This document shows, in pieces, positions 59,489 through 64,000 of a stretch of 64,000 nucleotides of DNA (the first letter of the stretch is position 1; every line of letters begins with the position of its first letter). The position numbers and the translations under genes were made by a program. The stretch is from Burkholderia cepacia GG4. Its GTDB lineage: Bacteria; Pseudomonadota; Gammaproteobacteria; Burkholderiales; Burkholderiaceae. The notes under the pieces are model-generated. The model saw only the letters and a list, made by a program, of their open reading frames with translations, did not search any database and was not told the DNA's origin. The stretch spans positions 558,001 through 622,000 of the forward strand of contig NC_018514.1 of the NCBI RefSeq assembly GCF_000292915.1, written 5' to 3'.

Positions 59489-61022
59489 TCACTGCGACGA
59501 TCCGATCGTCCCCGTCGCGAGCGCGAGCGCGGCGGCGGCCGACAGCGCGCCGGCGTAGCTGTCGACTTCCGCGTTGCGCGCGGCGAGCAGTTGGCTTTGC
59601 GCGATCGTCGCGTCGGTGACGGAGCCGACGCCGTTCCGGTACGCGGTCAGTGCCGCGTCGTAGCTCGTTTGCGCGGCATCGACGAGCGCCGTCGCGGCAT
59701 CGTGAGACGCAAGGCTCGTCTGCACCGCGTTCTGCGCGGCGACGACCTGGCGGACGGCTTCTTCCTTGGTCCGGGTGAGGCGCGCGGACGCGCTTTGCGC
59801 ATCGTTGCGCGCCTGCATCAGCACCGCCGAGCGCAGGCCGCCGTCGTACAGCGGGATCGTCACGCCGAGGAACACGCCGCCGCCGTAGCGGCTGCCATTC
59901 AGGTTGACGGTCGGTGCCTGGTCGCCGATCGCGGGCAGCGCGGAAATCGCCGTGCCGCCGCTTGCATACGATGTCGATGCGGACAGGAAGATCTTCGGCA
60001 TGAACGCGGCTTCCGCAGCCTTGATCTTCGCGCGATTGGCCTGCTCGAGCGCGTACGCGCCCTGCAGATCGGGGCGGCGCGCGATCGCGTCCGACACGAT
60101 CGCGTCGACCGACGAAGCGAGGGCGGGCGGCAGCGGCCGCTTCGGCAGCGCGGCGATCGACGGCTTCGACAGCGGCGAGATGCCGAGCGCGGAAACCAGC
60201 GCGAGGTAGCTGTCGCTTTCCATGCCGTTGGCCTGCACGAGCGCGAGATTCGCCTGTGCGCGGTTCTGCGTCGCCTGCGCGAGCTCGACGACCGTGCCGA
60301 CGCCTTGCCTGAGCCGCGCGCGGGATGCCGCGAGGATCGCGTCCGCGTTTGCCAGGCCCTGCTGCGCGCTGGCCGCGCGCGAGCGTGCGGCTTCGTAGCG
60401 GTAGTACGCGACGGTCACGTCGTGGATCACCTGCTGGTGCACCGCCGTGAACGCGACGTTCGATGCGACCGACGCCTGTTCGGCCGCCTCGACGCGCGCC
60501 GCGCGACCGCCGAAATCGAACAGCAGCCATTGCAGCGACAGCGCGGAGATCGTGCCGTGCACGGTCGTGTTGCTCGACGCGTCGCCGAGGATCGTCGAGG
60601 TCGAGCCGTGGCTCGCCTGGTATGCGCCCATCGCGGTCGCGGACAGGTTCGGCAGGTACGCGGCCTTCGCGATGCCGACTGCGAGCGCCGCGTTGCGCGC
60701 GTCGTTCCACGCGATGCGGGTCAGCGGGTTCGTCGATTCGGCGAGGTCGATCAGCTCGGGCAGCGTGTACGGATGCGTGGCGTCGAGCGCGGCGGGCGGC
60801 GATACCGACGCGAGCGCGGGCGATGCCGGCAGCGTGTAGTCGTGCGGTGCGCGTTGCGCGGACGCGAGCGCCGGGGCCGGCACGATGTCGCCGGCAGCCG
60901 AGGTCTGCGGCTGCCACGGTCGGTCGGGCGCCTGCGGCGCCAGATCGATCGACGACGTCGCGCAGCCGGCCAGCGCGACAGCGGTCGCGAGTGCTGCGGC
61001 GGCGATCGACGCGGCCGGCGGT

Positions 61023-61036
<14 letters not shown>
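59489..61036 (-). CDS. Outer-membrane efflux channel (NodT/OprM family lipoprotein)
   Basis: 515 residues. Lipobox 'VALAGCATSS' (Cys near residue 25). TolC-type repeats with 'SALSLQWLLFDFGGRAARVEAAEQASVASNVAFTAVHQQVIHDVTVAYYRYEAA' and 'GVTIPLYDGGLRSAVLMQARNDAQSASARL' are visible. It overlaps the FUSC gene by 14 nt and should be the exit duct for the MFP/FUSC inner-membrane pair (aromatic acid or antimicrobial export). Confidence 0.92.
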
Positions 61037-63099
<2,063 letters not shown>

Positions 63100-63119
<20 letters not shown>

Positions 63120-64000
63120 GCCGGACCTCGACGATCGCGCTCGCGCCGACGCGCACGAGCTTGCCGTCGGGTTCGTCGAGCTTCACGCGCACGGGGAAGC
63201 GCTGGGCGACATGCACCCAGTTCACCGAGCGCTGCACGATCGGCAGCGCGCGCGGCAGGTTGATGCGATCGCTGTCCGCGATGCCCGCGCCGATGCCGAC
63301 GACCTTGCCCGTCAGCGGACGGCTGCGGTCGATCATCGAATAAACGGTCGCGCAGTCGCCGACCGCGATGCGATTCAGCGACGTCTCGCGGAAATTACCG
63401 ACCGCGAACCATTCGCTCGCGTCGATCAACGTGAAGATCGACTGGTTCGGCGCGAGGGTTTCGCCGGCGAGCACGGTCAGGCCCGTCACGAGCCCATCGT
63501 GCGGCGCGCGCACGACCGTATCGTCGAGCGCGTGCTGCGCGCGGGCGAGCGCGGCTTCGCGTGCGTGGAGCGTCGCGATCGCGTCGGCATCGTCGCCGAT
63601 CGTCTGCGCGGACGACCGCTGCTGTTCCTGCGCCTGCGCGAGCGACACGGCCGCGTCGCGCTGCCGGACCTTCGCCTGGTCGAACTGCTGCGCGCTGACG
63701 TAGCCCTGCGCGGCGAGCGGTGCGAGCCGGTTCACGTCGCGCAGCGCGAGATCGTGATTCTGGGTCGCGCGCTTGACCTGCTCGGCGGCGACTGCGGCGT
63801 TCGAGCGCTCGCCGATCAGTGACCGGCGGCGCGTGTCGAGCGACGCGCGCGCGAGTTCGAGATCGGCCTGCGCCTGCGCGACCGTCAGCCGATACGGCAC
63901 CGGATCGATTTCATACAGCAGGTCGCCTTTCGCGACGCGCTGGTTCTCGTGCACCGCGAGCTGCACGATGCGCCCGCCGACGGGCGACGCGACGTGCACG
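63100..64000 (-). CDS. HlyD/EmrA-type membrane fusion protein, C-terminal part
   Basis: 300 codons within the window; the N-terminal anchor and first lipoyl strand lie beyond the right edge. Visible: 'VASPVGGRIVQLAVHENQRVAKGDLLYEIDPVPYRL' lipoyl half, coiled-coil (about 45-150 of the visible part), 'TVVRAPHDGLVTGLTVLAGETLAPNQ' second half, then barrel 'FAVGNFRETSLNRIAVGDCATVYSMI'. It is the periplasmic adaptor of the FUSC/NodT exporter, whose genes overlap it by 20 nt. Confidence 0.92.

Overview
The window is high-GC (roughly two thirds G+C) proteobacterial DNA, densely packed with genes and free of rRNA, tRNA, IS or CRISPR signatures. The block at 55.5-58.4 kb encodes CepI, an RsaM-like protein and CepR in the arrangement known from the Burkholderia cepacia complex (cepIR of chromosome 2 in B. 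cenocepacia), and an 18-bp cep box lies upstream of cepI. Together with DUF3331, DUF4148, the YXWGXW protein and the general-porin type, this points to a B. cepacia complex species, probably chromosome 2.

0-14.1 kb looks accessory. It opens with an OYE/arsR pair (minus strand). Two plus-strand modules follow. The first (0.7-6.6 kb) has a MarR regulator, M20 amidohydrolase, TRIC protein, LysR, an atypical SDR, RidA and a DMT exporter. The second (7.1-14.0 kb) is a translationally coupled operon behind a textbook sigma-54 promoter: two FlK-like thioesterases, a PaaK-like CoA ligase, an enoyl-CoA hydratase, a dehalogenase-type HAD protein, an orphan periplasmic binding protein and, last, its probable sigma-54 activator. 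Between the modules, at about 6.72-6.93 kb, lies a recombination scar. There a degenerate copy of the arsR 5' end and operator is fused in frame to a copy of the 3' end of the patatin gene that now sits at 14.2 kb.

14.2-29.6 kb holds housekeeping and transport functions. These are patatin, cupredoxin and a Tat-exported metallophosphoesterase; a phosphate permease behind an 11-bp-periodic Pho box; an ABC importer lacking its binding protein; and an RpiR regulator facing gamma-glutamyltransferase plus a dicarboxylate/glutamate symporter. DUF3331 and a type II NADH dehydrogenase with a divergent TetR follow. 29.1-35.5 kb is a SoxR-RND efflux locus with a SoxR-type palindrome in a 19-bp promoter spacer. 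At 35.6-36.3 kb two gene relics (aceE 3' end, GST 3' end) lie head to head, followed by an NCS1 permease, SDR/VOC and LysR genes, two MFS transporters, an isochorismatase-family hydrolase and a YtcJ-like amidohydrolase with a LuxR-type regulator.

47.5-55.5 kb carries an NTF2-like/HxlR pair, an exported YXWGXW protein, a highly expressed porin behind a long AT-rich leader, rnk, DUF4148, a CBS protein, ribA and a GNAT. It also has an unannotated small RNA candidate (minus strand, about 55302-55361) with its own promoter, a CUCCUCC anti-Shine-Dalgarno segment and a terminator. After the quorum-sensing block come an MgtC-family protein and a three-gene MFP/FUSC/outer-membrane-factor exporter that runs off the right edge. 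Functions are assigned by reading motifs by eye; no search was run.
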